A DNA stretch of 64,000 nucleotides from Bacteroidales bacterium (GCA_003157015.1 PMIJ01000114.1:17453-81452), one strand, 5' to 3'. Shown: positions 17,760-26,489, counted from the first letter of the stretch. Program-made: numbers and translations. The notes: generated from the letters alone by a model not told the origin.

Positions 17760-18803
17760 ATGAAGAGAAAATATTTTTCCACATTTATGCTTTTTATTCT
17801 GGTACTTTTTGCTTTTTCAGGATGCAACGGGAAAAGAGCTGAAACCAGGAAGGAAGCTGAACAGGTGGTGAACAAGCCTGTAGCCCCTGTTGCAATCGGA
17901 ACCGAGACTGCTCTCTTGCTGAAAGATCTTAAGGAGAATGGTGATTATGTAAACAGTAAAGTATTTCCGTCGCTGATCAAAGCCTCAATAGTAAATGAAA
18001 GTCTTGGCAAAAATATTCTTGTTGTTGATATTCGTCCTGCAAACCAATTTGCTCAAGGGCACATCAAGGGGTCAGTGAATAAGAAATTTGAAGATCTGCC
18101 TTCCTATTTTGAAAAAGGGATTAAGCCATTTGAATTTGATAAAATAATTTTGGTAAGCGAAGACGGACAGGTGTCTAGTTATACGACGTGCCTGTTAAGG
18201 CTTATGGGATATGGCAATGTCTATTCGATGCGCTGGGGGATGTCTGCCTGGAATAATATGTACGCTAAAGAGGGATGGCTAAAAGGGGTATCAGGAAAGT
18301 ATGAAACCAAACTCGAAAATACTGTAAATGAAAGACCAGCCCTGCTTGGCATGCCTGAGCTTAAAACAGGCTTAACTACAGGATCCGAAATAGGAGCAGC
18401 GAGATTTCTGAAAGTATTTGAAGGAGGAATCTCAGATATTTTTGTAACAGCCGATGAGGTTTTCAGCAACCCTAAAAAGTATTACATCATTAACCTTGAC
18501 CGGAAGGATAAATATGAAGATGGACATATACCCGGATCAGTAAGATATAAACCGGAAGGCACGTTGGGATATACTGATGAGATGGCTTCTATTCCTTTTG
18601 ATAAGCCTGTAGTTGTTTACTGCGCAACAGGGCACAATTCTGGGTTTGCCACAGCTTATTTGCGTTTGTTTGGCTATGATGCACATACTCTCAAATATGG
18701 AAACAATGGTTTTATGTATGATAAGATGGTAAAAGAGAGAACTGCTTTATCGTGGCTTCCCTTTGGTTCAGAAGATGTCAGTAATTTTGAAGTGGTAAAA
18801 TAG
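17760..18803 (+). CDS. two-domain rhodanese lipoprotein
   Basis: A 347-aa lipoprotein (Cys22 after FAFSG) with two rhodanese domains. In domain 1 (~80-170: VVDIRPANQFAQGHIKGSVN, then LVSEDGQVSS) the active-site cysteine is replaced by Ser133. Domain 2 (~232-325: DRKDKYEDGHIPGS, VVYCATGHNSGFA) keeps Cys288 in a typical six-residue loop. A catalytically dead N-domain plus an active C-domain is the classical tandem rhodanese layout. It is probably a periplasmic or outer-membrane sulfane-sulfur carrier or transferase. The nearby YeeE/YedE genes and two more rhodaneses support a sulfur role. Confidence 0.88.
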   Translation: MKRKYFSTFMLFILVLFAFSGCNGKRAETRKEAEQVVNKPVAPVAIGTETALLLKDLKENGDYVNSKVFPSLIKASIVNESLGKNILVVDIRPANQFAQGHIKGSVNKKFEDLPSYFEKGIKPFEFDKIILVSEDGQVSSYTTCLLRLMGYGNVYSMRWGMSAWNNMYAKEGWLKGVSGKYETKLENTVNERPALLGMPELKTGLTTGSEIGAARFLKVFEGGISDIFVTADEVFSNPKKYYIINLDRKDKYEDGHIPGSVRYKPEGTLGYTDEMASIPFDKPVVVYCATGHNSGFATAYLRLFGYDAHTLKYGNNGFMYDKMVKERTALSWLPFGSEDVSNFEVVK

Positions 18804-18836
18804 TTTTTCTGACTTTTTTAATACTTAAAATTCCGA

Positions 18837-19292
18837 TCAGTTCAGAGTATCTGGCCGGAATTTGTATTTAAGAACCTCATTGTCAGTAGAATCAGTTAGA
18901 ATGTAAATATTCCTGCATCCCATCTGACTCAGAAGCATCCATATTCTTGCCGATAAACCAGGATCGGAAGAATAAAGCAATACGGGGCCAATATGCTTCA
19001 TGATCAGACTTTCATGATTTTTATTCAATATTGAATCAGGAGGGATAATTCTGGAATCACCTGGTAACTCCATAATACGGCTTACATCGTTATCGAGAGA
19101 GATCATCAGGACTTTCCCTTTTAGAGAACCTGCCTGTTTGATGCTTATGATATTCGATTTATCTATTGATGGTTCAGCCCATTTTTTGGCATCATTTTTA
19201 AAATGATTCACGCCTAATGATCTGATAAGTATAAGAATCAATATTGGGAGTACCACTCCAATTGCCAGTTTGAATTTTTTTATTAATCCCAT
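18837..19292 (-). CDS. membrane-anchored rhodanese-like protein lacking catalytic Cys
   Basis: A 151-aa protein counted from ATG 19292 (MGLIKKFKLAIG). The open frame upstream to 19391 reads a dispersed repeat and is rejected as coding. One N-terminal helix (~10-27) is followed by a degenerate rhodanese fold: LKGKVLMISLD, a VLLYSSDPGLSARIWMLL segment where the active-site loop should be (no Cys), and MGCRNIYILTD. It ends tail-to-tail with the two-domain rhodanese gene and precedes no other minus gene closely. Possibly a sulfur-carrier-binding or structural partner. Confidence 0.65.
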   Translation of the reverse strand: MGLIKKFKLAIGVVLPILILILIRSLGVNHFKNDAKKWAEPSIDKSNIISIKQAGSLKGKVLMISLDNDVSRIMELPGDSRIIPPDSILNKNHESLIMKHIGPVLLYSSDPGLSARIWMLLSQMGCRNIYILTDSTDNEVLKYKFRPDTLN

Positions 19293-19338
19293 CTTTGATT
19301 CTTGAATATTGTTTCTCGTTTTGCGTTCCTCGTTCCTC

Positions 19339-19393
19339 GTTAAAATCAGACCTTGATTACTTGCAGCGTCATTGCGAGCGGAGCGAAGCAATC
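19339..19393. repeat. dispersed repeat (GATTGCTTCGC...GCAATGACG family), copy B, inverted
   Basis: Opposite-strand counterpart of 8575-8630: both contain gattacttgca, cgtcattgcgagcg and agcgaagcaatc in the same order. Shorter relatives are at 46067-46102 and 46151-46180. Confidence 0.8.
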
Positions 19394-19430
19394 TTTTTCC
19401 TTTTTCCTTTCGCCCTTATCCTTCTTCCTT

Positions 19431-20042
19431 CTACTCACATCCTCCGTCAAGTTTTTTAGCAGCTAAGTGCTTTGAGTTGACGTATTTCATTTTCAGGCTG
19501 TCAGGCAGACTATTCATTTCAGTAAATAATTTTTTTGCCCTTGATCTTGTTTCAAAAAGCGCATTTTCCCTTGCCGAAATCCTTTCCCCTGTAAAGTTGC
19601 TGTTCATAACAGTATGGAACCATTCATTCAGGCCGCCTTTCATTACATAGGAATTATTATATTTTAAACCTCTCGTTATTGCCAGGGCATAATTTGCATC
19701 AAAATCGCCGTTTGAATAGAAGATATTTCGTGTTTTCCCATTGTTAAGAAGATTGACTGGATCGTGTTCAAGAAGTTTACCATAGGGAATATTTACTGAA
19801 CCCGGTATATTCTCCGCTCTGAATTCTTCAGGTGATCTTAGATCAATAATCTGAACAGAACTATCCTCTGAAACAATGAATCTGGCAACCTGGTCAACTG
19901 TAAAATAGTTGCCATTGTCGAGAACTTCAGAAAGAAGCTTTTGCGGCTTTCCGGTAAATGACCTGCTCCCGGAAAGTGGCAATAATGCAAGGATAAGGCC
20001 GATACTCAACAGACAAACTGAAAATTTTTCCCGTGCGTTCAT
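19431..20042 (-). CDS. exported rhodanese-fold protein with Cys-to-Ser active site
   Basis: A 203-aa protein from ATG 20042 (MNAREKFSVC). The longer in-frame start at 20123 would overlap the upstream YeeE gene by 71 nt. N-terminal hydrophobic signal/anchor 8-24. The rhodanese domain (~45-150) has IIDLRSPEEFRAENIPGSVNIP, but the catalytic loop reads IFYSNGDFDANYA, with Ser110 where Cys is expected. The C-terminus ends in a GGCE tail whose cysteine could be the only sulfur site. It follows the YeeE/YedE genes in the same orientation (gap 10 nt), suggesting a partner of the sulfur transporter. Confidence 0.78.
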   Translation of the reverse strand: MNAREKFSVCLLSIGLILALLPLSGSRSFTGKPQKLLSEVLDNGNYFTVDQVARFIVSEDSSVQIIDLRSPEEFRAENIPGSVNIPYGKLLEHDPVNLLNNGKTRNIFYSNGDFDANYALAITRGLKYNNSYVMKGGLNEWFHTVMNSNFTGERISARENALFETRSRAKKLFTEMNSLPDSLKMKYVNSKHLAAKKLDGGCE

Positions 20043-20052
20043 TTTTTTGTAT

Positions 20053-20655
20053 TTAAATTTCGCTTGAAATATCTGGTCTTGCAAATTTCTTTTCTGCAAC
20101 CTCTGCAAGCCAGAACATTGCAACGGCCGCTACAATAAGAAGAAAAGTGAAAAGACCAGGTGATATACCCATCACCTCATTGATCTTAACAGGACCCTTG
20201 TATGATCCATTAGCCAGTTTTTGAATGTAGGGATATGTTTCTGCAAAAAGGAATGCACCTGTCAATCCACCAAGGAAAAATATCATTGCATCTATCTTAC
20301 CGATTGAAAGAGCACATAAACCAGTTCCGGGGCAAAACCCACCCATTATAAACCCGGCTCCCATAATAATTCCGCCAACTATTGAAGCAGCCACATAATA
20401 CTCATTCACAAATACAAGATTAAGGTTAAGCAGTCCAAAGTAACTTAACAGTTGTGACCCCACAAGTGCAACAATTGCGGCAGTAAAAAATACTTTGATT
20501 ACTGTCGTATCATATCCATAAAACATTCCAGCCAGCTTCCTGCTGGAAGAAAAACCAGCCTGTTCAAGAGCAAAGCCGAAACCGACCCCAATCAGAAGAG
20601 CGATTAGCAAATCGAGCCATTCAGGCATTGATATTAAGGAAGATATAGGTCCCAT
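20053..20655 (-). CDS. YeeE/YedE (DUF395) family sulfur-compound transporter half
   Basis: A 200-aa inner-membrane protein with five to six helices. Family motifs are the N-terminal GVGFGFALEQAGFSSSRKLAG (repeat 1) and GGFCPGTGLCALSIG (repeat 2) with Cys108 and Cys114. YeeE/YedE proteins take up thiosulfate (TsuA type) or related sulfur species via cysteine persulfide relay. It is the second of two YeeE-type genes, split in the way PmpA/PmpB-type pairs are. It is tightly followed by a rhodanese-fold gene. Confidence 0.88.
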   Translation of the reverse strand: MGPISSLISMPEWLDLLIALLIGVGFGFALEQAGFSSSRKLAGMFYGYDTTVIKVFFTAAIVALVGSQLLSYFGLLNLNLVFVNEYYVAASIVGGIIMGAGFIMGGFCPGTGLCALSIGKIDAMIFFLGGLTGAFLFAETYPYIQKLANGSYKGPVKINEVMGISPGLFTFLLIVAAVAMFWLAEVAEKKFARPDISSEI

Positions 20656-20778
20656 TTTAAATTTTTTAAGTCTTTTTGTCTTTTACTTTTTTTAACTACG
20701 GAGTTTCACGGCTTTCGTTTTATTTTAATCCCAGCCTTGTATTATCTCTGTGCCCTTCGCCCTTCGCCATGTGCCCTT

Positions 20779-21288
20779 TCAAATCCAGTTTTTCCTGAAG
20801 AACCATGCAAAAAGATAGGCAGAACCGAATATTGCAACCATTGTTACAAATCCGGCTACAGATAGTACTGCCATTCCTGAAAGTGCTGCACCGCTTGTAC
20901 ATCCACGGGCCAGCTGGGCCCCATAAACAAAAAAGACACCGCCCAGGAAAGCAAAGACCACTCGCCTCGAATTAGAAATCTTTGGAGATTTTTCAATTTT
21001 GAATTTCAGCCTTTTGGAAACGGCTCCCGATAAAAAACCACCCGCAACTACACCGAGTATTTCAATTGTGAGCCAGTTCTTTAATGGCTTTTTCCCATCT
21101 TCAAAATACTTGCTGTAATATATTGATCCGTCTGCGTGCGGACGATCGACGGCTCCCACTATTGAGACTACGCAATATTTAAGGCCGCCGCTTGCACCCA
21201 GTCCGCGGCCGGCAAGGAACATAGCCAGAAGCAGGACTATGCCAAGCATAGTACCTGCCATGTACGGATTCATATATTTCTTTTTCAT
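20779..21288 (-). CDS. YeeE/YedE family membrane protein (partner half)
   Basis: A 169-aa inner-membrane protein from ATG 21288 (MKKKYMNPYMAG). The frame stays open to 21507, but that part overlaps truA divergently and is not family-like. Motifs are FLAGRGLGASGGLKYC, an internal soluble loop (PHADGSIYYSKYFEDGKK), GVVAGGFLSG and GAQLARGCTSGAALSGMAVL with the conserved cysteine. Together with the next gene it would form a two-protein sulfur-compound transporter. The 123-bp gap between them contains only low-complexity DNA. Confidence 0.85.
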   Translation of the reverse strand: MKKKYMNPYMAGTMLGIVLLLAMFLAGRGLGASGGLKYCVVSIVGAVDRPHADGSIYYSKYFEDGKKPLKNWLTIEILGVVAGGFLSGAVSKRLKFKIEKSPKISNSRRVVFAFLGGVFFVYGAQLARGCTSGAALSGMAVLSVAGFVTMVAIFGSAYLFAWFFRKNWI

Positions 21289-21484
21289 ATGAAACGTCTT
21301 CAGTTTTTCGCATAAATACAAATTTAGCATATCTATGGCTCCAGTCATAACAGTTAGCAGTCGATAATGTTCATAACCTCTTTTTAGGTTCTTAGCGTCT
21401 AAACATAAGACTGCTTCGTCTCCGCCAAACCATCTTAATATCATTAAGATTAAGGAGACAAATTTCGTACATTTGCGGACTAAT

Positions 21485-22270
21485 ATGAAAAAGATGGGAA
21501 GATTCAAATTAACAATTGAATACGACGGTACACGTTATTCAGGCTGGCAGATGCAGAAGGGTGGCAGAACAATTCAGGGCGAAATTCTGGATGCATGTCG
21601 CGAATTATTTAAAAATGATGAGATTGATATTTTCGGGGCAGGACGGACGGATGGCGGAGTTCACGCATCAGGACAGGTTGCTCACCTCGACGTTGTAACT
21701 GATCTTGCTCCACTGAAGATAAAATATGGAATTAATGACCGGCTGCCACCTGATATTTGCATTATAAATGTTGAAGAGGCACATCAGAAATTCCATGCAA
21801 GGCATGATGCAAATGCCCGTAGTTATATTTACCAGATTAGCAGAAGACGAACTGCTTTCGGAAAAAAATTCGTATGGTGGATAAAAGACCCGCTCGATAT
21901 TAATCTTATGAACGAAGCTGCAAAACATTTTCCCGGGCTAAAAGACTACAGATACTTTACCGACGAAGAGGCTGAGACTTTATCAACAAAAGTGGAAGTA
22001 TTACATGCAAAAGTGAATGATTTTGGTGATATGCTTGTTTTTCATGTCGTAGGGTCACACTTTCTCTGGAAACAGGTAAGAAGAATGACTGGAGTTCTGG
22101 TTGAAGTTGGAAGAGGCAAACTTTCTCCTGCTGATGTTGGTACATTTTTCAAAATGAAAACAGATATACCTGCAAAGCTTACAGCCCCACCGAGTGGATT
22201 ATTTCTTGAAAAAGTATATTACAAGAAAGAGGAGATCTCTTACGAGACACAACCAATCATTAATATTTAA
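21485..22270 (+). CDS. truA: tRNA pseudouridine(38-40) synthase
   Basis: Isomerises uridines 38-40 in the tRNA anticodon stem. It is 261 aa from ATG 21485; an upstream TTG at 21473 is possible but less likely. The catalytic motif GAGRTDGGVH is at 51-60 with Asp56. Other family blocks are the N-terminal IEYDGTRYSGWQMQ, FHARHDANARSYIYQI, HVVGSHFLWKQVRRM(TG) and a C-terminal PPSGLFLEKVYY. It diverges from the YeeE gene with ~195 bp between starts. Confidence 0.97.
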   Translation: MKKMGRFKLTIEYDGTRYSGWQMQKGGRTIQGEILDACRELFKNDEIDIFGAGRTDGGVHASGQVAHLDVVTDLAPLKIKYGINDRLPPDICIINVEEAHQKFHARHDANARSYIYQISRRRTAFGKKFVWWIKDPLDINLMNEAAKHFPGLKDYRYFTDEEAETLSTKVEVLHAKVNDFGDMLVFHVVGSHFLWKQVRRMTGVLVEVGRGKLSPADVGTFFKMKTDIPAKLTAPPSGLFLEKVYYKKEEISYETQPIINI

Positions 22271-22378
22271 ATTACTGCATACTTAATATTGCTGCTTACT
22301 GTTTGCTAGTTTGGTTTCGCGTTCCGTGTTTCTCGTTGACTTGTTATTTACCTCTTTGTTGCTCTGTGCTCCTCTGCG

Positions 22379-23347
22379 TCACTCTGTGAAAGTTCTTCTT
22401 TCTTTATTGCATTCGCATTCCACAACAGTACCTATTTGCTGACTAAGATTCATTTTGATAAGTCGGTCAGTTCTTCCATATAAACATTTATTACAGGTTG
22501 AAAAGAGTCCCAGATCCCAAGTATCTGCGAAAACCCGTCCTGCCTTTAATCCAATTCCATATTCCAGAACTTCTTCCAGGGAATGAATATCCGGTAAGCT
22601 GAAATCTCCTTTATTCATCAATAAATCAATAGCTCCGTTTCCGGCTCTGACAGGAATAACTGTACAACATTCTACACCGGAGCTGAATGCAAAATCGAGT
22701 GACCGTTCAGCCCAAAAAACACCTTCTGATTCTGAAAGAAACGGTGGTTTAAGCAATATAAATGCCCTTGTATTAATATCATGTTTTGTAAGAAAGCTGA
22801 CAGAATTACTGAAATCGTCAATTGTCATCAGTTTATTAAGCTTACCTAAAATCTTTTTGTTTACAGTTTCAAGTCCAAGAGCAATCTGTAGTTCAGTTTT
22901 AAGCATATTTCTGAAATCCAGGCATTTATTATTGATTAGCCTGGGATGACTTTCAATAATGACTGTCTCAAAATCCTTCAGAATTGAGGCAATATTTTCA
23001 TAATCTACCATCGGAACAGCCCTGTTATCAAAGAAGCTTCCGCTGTTATAGAGTTTCAGATGCTTAACATCTGGCATTTGAGACAGGGCTTGTTCAATCT
23101 GCGCCGGAATTGCCCCGGAAGGAACAGATTCATCTGTAGTGTTCTTCCAAAGATCGCACATCAGGCAATGAAAGGGACATTCCCTGTTGGTCAGAAATAT
23201 AATTCCTGTATCTTCAATGCTCCCTGACACTGTTCGTTCCTTTTCGACCATCCAGCCATAAGGCTTCAGAGGGTCGACAGGATTTTTATTTCCCCGCGAG
23301 GCTACAATCCATTGATCATTTATAAGCAGATCTGTCTTTTCACTCAT
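22379..23347 (-). CDS. radical SAM protein paired with an asparagine-synthase-like protein
   Basis: A 322-aa radical SAM enzyme. The cluster motif is CPFHCLMC, cysteines 57, 61 and 64, after IIFLTNRE. A TIM-barrel-like body follows (LKLYNSGSFFD, VIIESHPRLI, LQIALGLETVN), close in style to Elp3/RaSEA (TIGR01210-like) proteins, which act on RNA nucleobases. C-terminal cysteines (CNKCLYG, VVECECN) could ligate another metal or cluster. Its ATG lies inside the 3' end of the asparagine-synthase-like gene (8-nt overlap), so the two are coupled. Substrate unknown; RNA or peptide modification are both possible. Confidence 0.83.
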   Translation of the reverse strand: MSEKTDLLINDQWIVASRGNKNPVDPLKPYGWMVEKERTVSGSIEDTGIIFLTNRECPFHCLMCDLWKNTTDESVPSGAIPAQIEQALSQMPDVKHLKLYNSGSFFDNRAVPMVDYENIASILKDFETVIIESHPRLINNKCLDFRNMLKTELQIALGLETVNKKILGKLNKLMTIDDFSNSVSFLTKHDINTRAFILLKPPFLSESEGVFWAERSLDFAFSSGVECCTVIPVRAGNGAIDLLMNKGDFSLPDIHSLEEVLEYGIGLKAGRVFADTWDLGLFSTCNKCLYGRTDRLIKMNLSQQIGTVVECECNKERRTFTE

Positions 23348-24668
23348 AACTTGAAAGAAACTCTTTCCTGTAGGCTATCTCCTTTTCAGGGAAATGTTTG
23401 TTGAAATTTCTGTCGGAGGCTGCGCCATGCTGAAAACGTCTTTTCTGAAAAACGGGCATTTCTATTCCTGTAATTGCTTTAACGCCTGCGGAAACAACTT
23501 TACCTTTAAGTTCATAGAGTTTTTCATGATCCCAATTGGTCATATCTATGTATGGAATACCTTCAGATATTTCTATCACATTCGGTAATGTATAAGGACT
23601 GAACCCTTCAAAACCCATGAGATCACCGGTAGCAAATGTCCGCATATATCCCCTGCTTAAGCCTCCGGAATAAGTTAATGAATGTTTAATGGATTCCACT
23701 CCCCAGCCTTCATGATAGAGCATTAGATTATTAAGGACACTTTTTATAGTTAATTCCGGATTTTCTTCAATTGGATAATCTTTCAGGTTTTCATCCCCGC
23801 CATCGCCGTCGATTAAATATTTCCAATCGGGATAGCATGACCTTATTCCCTGCAAAAGAGCTAAATTCATTGTTGCAGACTGAATATCAAGAGCTTTATA
23901 ATCTTCGACAACTTTCACTGCTTTTTTCCAATCCAATGATGAATAATCCACTTCAACCGGTTCGAGGAATAATCCGAGATTCACCGCTTCCAGAAATTTC
24001 CTGGCCTGGAGCAAATCAGCTCCGTCTCCATCAATTGAAAGAGTGAAAGCTTTCAATCTCGACGGACTTTCACCAAGTTCTCTGAGTGCATGATATGTCA
24101 GGAGGAATACAGAGCCACTGTCAATCCCTGCAGAAAAAGTTACGCCTACAGGACCCGATTTGGCACGGAACTTAAGCCACTTTTTAATCTCATTATATAA
24201 AGTTCTGATATATTTTTCTCCGATGCTTTCCGGATCATAACCTGAGAATCTGTTGCGCTCAGGATCAAAGAAGCGTTCATAGACGGGGTTAGGGTCAGGA
24301 CAACCCAAAAGTTCAATTTTAGTAATATAATGGGCCGGAGCCATCCTTGTATAAGATGGATGAAACTGATGATCAAGTCCTTCCTTTTTCAGGTAGTTGT
24401 AAATTACATCAATTCGCTCAGCGATAACCAGTTCGGGACCACCCGGACGTTTAGCTATAAAATACCTGATCGGACGTCCTATCGATCTGGCCATCCTGAT
24501 TGTTTTACCCTCAACTGAGACCAGTGAAAACTGTCCGTCGATCGTCCTTACAGCATTGACATCACCTGCCTTTACGATATTTACGGCTTCTTCATGCGTC
24601 ATATTATAAATGACATTTTTCTCTGGATTTGTGAGATCCGTAACATTGCTAACATAATGATTATTCAT
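23340..24668 (-). CDS. asparagine-synthase-like ATP-dependent ligase without glutaminase Cys
   Basis: A 442-aa AsnB-like protein. Residues 1-125 look like a remnant glutamine-amidotransferase fold (DGQFSLVSVEGKTIRMARSIG), but there is no Cys2 nucleophile, so it cannot use glutamine in the usual way. The synthetase half has the PP-loop FSAGIDSGSV (SAGIDS 179-184) and the DGDGGDE motif (~287-293), implying adenylation and amide formation. Such Cys-less members act in peptide or antibiotic cyclisation (lasso peptide, beta-lactam synthetase types). It overlaps the radical SAM gene by 8 nt. Target unknown. Confidence 0.83.
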   Translation of the reverse strand: MNNHYVSNVTDLTNPEKNVIYNMTHEEAVNIVKAGDVNAVRTIDGQFSLVSVEGKTIRMARSIGRPIRYFIAKRPGGPELVIAERIDVIYNYLKKEGLDHQFHPSYTRMAPAHYITKIELLGCPDPNPVYERFFDPERNRFSGYDPESIGEKYIRTLYNEIKKWLKFRAKSGPVGVTFSAGIDSGSVFLLTYHALRELGESPSRLKAFTLSIDGDGADLLQARKFLEAVNLGLFLEPVEVDYSSLDWKKAVKVVEDYKALDIQSATMNLALLQGIRSCYPDWKYLIDGDGGDENLKDYPIEENPELTIKSVLNNLMLYHEGWGVESIKHSLTYSGGLSRGYMRTFATGDLMGFEGFSPYTLPNVIEISEGIPYIDMTNWDHEKLYELKGKVVSAGVKAITGIEMPVFQKRRFQHGAASDRNFNKHFPEKEIAYRKEFLSSYE

Positions 24669-24711
24669 ATAATTGGATTTTTAAATGTTCTTATAAATCA
24701 AATTGCCTTTT

Positions 24712-24740
24712 GTAGAGACGCCCAATTTGGGCGTCTCTAC
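24712..24740. repeat. perfect 29-nt palindrome, with degenerate copy at 24769-24791
   Basis: The arms GTAGAGACGCCCAA and TTGGGCGTCTCTAC are perfectly complementary around one T. A second, imperfect copy (ggagacaccc / gggcgtctc) lies 28 nt further on. Both are in the 125-nt gap after the CRTAC1 gene and before the asparagine-synthase-like gene. The stem could act as a transcript-end stabiliser. No T-tract follows on the minus strand. Confidence 0.85.
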
Positions 24741-24793
24741 AACAAATTTATCACAAAATTAGAAATAGGAGACACCCAGATTGGGCGTCTCAA

Positions 24794-26455
24794 CTATTTC
24801 GATACAATTCCTGTTCCTTCTTTAATAGTAATATAACGGTCCGATGCAATTTTATTGTATACCTCCTTTTTCCTGTCGGACCATCTGATTTCAAGTATGT
24901 CGATCATCTTTTCCTTACCGAGTCCGAAATGTACTCTTGGGTCATTGTTAGTAAGATAGGAAGTTGCCCATTGATTTATCATGACATGTTTTTTCCCGCC
25001 GGCGGTAAGGGTTACTTTTGCTCCTATTGCAGCTGCTGGACCGTCCTTTCCTTTGAGTGTCAATCCGAGCCAGTGATTCTTGTTGCCTCCATCGTTTCTT
25101 AAGAGGACAGGCGTTCCTTGTTTATCAAGATGAGAAACAATAATATCGAGGTCTCCGTCATTGTCAAAATCCCATACAGCCAAAGCTCTGCCGGAACGCT
25201 TGGTTGAGAAGTAAGAACCATGTTCTTTTCCTACATTCTTAAAATGACCTGTTCCATCATTCTCCAGCAATAATGGATATTGCGGGACAAGTTCTTCTGC
25301 AGTTCCATTTGCGGCCACTATATCGAGGTTACCGTCGTTATCATAATCAAAAAGTTGTGCACCCCAGCTGCCTTTGCCTGCCATGGCAGCCGCAACGCCA
25401 CTTTCCTCAGTAATATCCTCAAATAGGCCATTACCAAGATTGCGGTAAAGAGCTCCATAATCAAGGTCTGATACAAGGATATCAATCAATCCATCGCCAT
25501 CAACATCACCAATTGATGCGTGCATGGAACCTGTTCCTTCACCATGGCTGTTTGCTGCCACACCGCTTTGCACCCCGACTTCCTTATAAATTCCATTGTC
25601 ATTTCTGAAAAGGAAATTCAGCTGGTGATCGTTTGCCTGAAATATATCAAGATCACCGTCATCATCGTAATCAAATACTGTCAGCCCCATACACTTAGAA
25701 TCGGGGTAATAAAGATTATTTTTCCTGGTAACATCAATAAATTTTCCATCGGCTTGTTGTTCGTAAAGCATTGATGCCTGGCCCCTATACTCAGTTGGAC
25801 TCGGCATCATATTTGGTGAAGCAGGAGTAAAATAAGCAGGGTTAAAAGCCAGAAAGTTGCCAACCATAGCATCCAGCCTTCCATCATGGTTATAGTCCCA
25901 GAATGAGACACCAATACTCCACTTAGTAAAACCGTTTAACGTATCAGGTCCGCTAAGGCCTAATGAAGATGTTATATCGGTAAATGTTCCGTTGCCATTG
26001 TTATGGTAGAAGACATTTGGTCCATAATTCAGAACATAAAGATCCTGATATCCATCGTTATCGAGATCAATGGCCCCTGCAGCCATGCTCCACGTGTGGC
26101 GGCAATCTACTCCGGCCGCTTTGGAAACCTCTGTAAATGTGCCATTACCATTGTTTCTATAAAGATCATTATGTGAATTTTCGTAAACTTTTCCTTCAGG
26201 ATCTGATATGCCTTCAAGGTATGTTCCATTCATAAGGTAGAGATCCATTAACCCATCGTTGTTGTAATCAAAAATTGTAATTCCCGACCCACTGCTCTCA
26301 AGGATATTTTTGTATGTGTCATCTCCATAGGTATATTTGAAAGTGATGCCTGCCTTTTTTGTTACATCAGTGAAAGTCACATTATTTTTCTGAGCAGCGG
26401 ATTCGGAAGTTACCCGTATCAACAAGAACAAACATAAAAAACCGGTTAATTTCAT
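24794..26455 (-). CDS. CRTAC1-family protein (FG-GAP/VCBS repeats + ASPIC/UnbV)
   Basis: A 553-aa secreted protein with a signal peptide (~1-21, cleavage near SAAQ). Many FG-GAP/VCBS calcium-binding blades follow (IFDYNNDGLMDLYLMN, GAIDLDNDGYQDLYVLN, VFDYDDDGDLDIFQAND and others) in a beta-propeller of about 450 residues. The C-terminal ASPIC/UnbV domain (~455-545) has IGAKVTLTAGGKKHVM, WATSYLTNNDPRVHFGLG and DILEIRWSDRKKEV. The family has no proven enzymatic role. It is one of four such proteins in this window and lies within the long leftward gene series. Confidence 0.92.
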   Translation of the reverse strand: MKLTGFLCLFLLIRVTSESAAQKNNVTFTDVTKKAGITFKYTYGDDTYKNILESSGSGITIFDYNNDGLMDLYLMNGTYLEGISDPEGKVYENSHNDLYRNNGNGTFTEVSKAAGVDCRHTWSMAAGAIDLDNDGYQDLYVLNYGPNVFYHNNGNGTFTDITSSLGLSGPDTLNGFTKWSIGVSFWDYNHDGRLDAMVGNFLAFNPAYFTPASPNMMPSPTEYRGQASMLYEQQADGKFIDVTRKNNLYYPDSKCMGLTVFDYDDDGDLDIFQANDHQLNFLFRNDNGIYKEVGVQSGVAANSHGEGTGSMHASIGDVDGDGLIDILVSDLDYGALYRNLGNGLFEDITEESGVAAAMAGKGSWGAQLFDYDNDGNLDIVAANGTAEELVPQYPLLLENDGTGHFKNVGKEHGSYFSTKRSGRALAVWDFDNDGDLDIIVSHLDKQGTPVLLRNDGGNKNHWLGLTLKGKDGPAAAIGAKVTLTAGGKKHVMINQWATSYLTNNDPRVHFGLGKEKMIDILEIRWSDRKKEVYNKIASDRYITIKEGTGIVSK

Positions 26456-26489
26456 ACCTGCTTTTTCGATAAATTAATTATTCTGTCTT

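Noticed and set aside
18828..18863. Terminator between the convergent rhodanese genes (AAATTCCG...CGGAATTT)
   Set aside because: Loop of 20 nt and no proper T-tract on either strand; part of the stem lies inside the minus-strand coding region.
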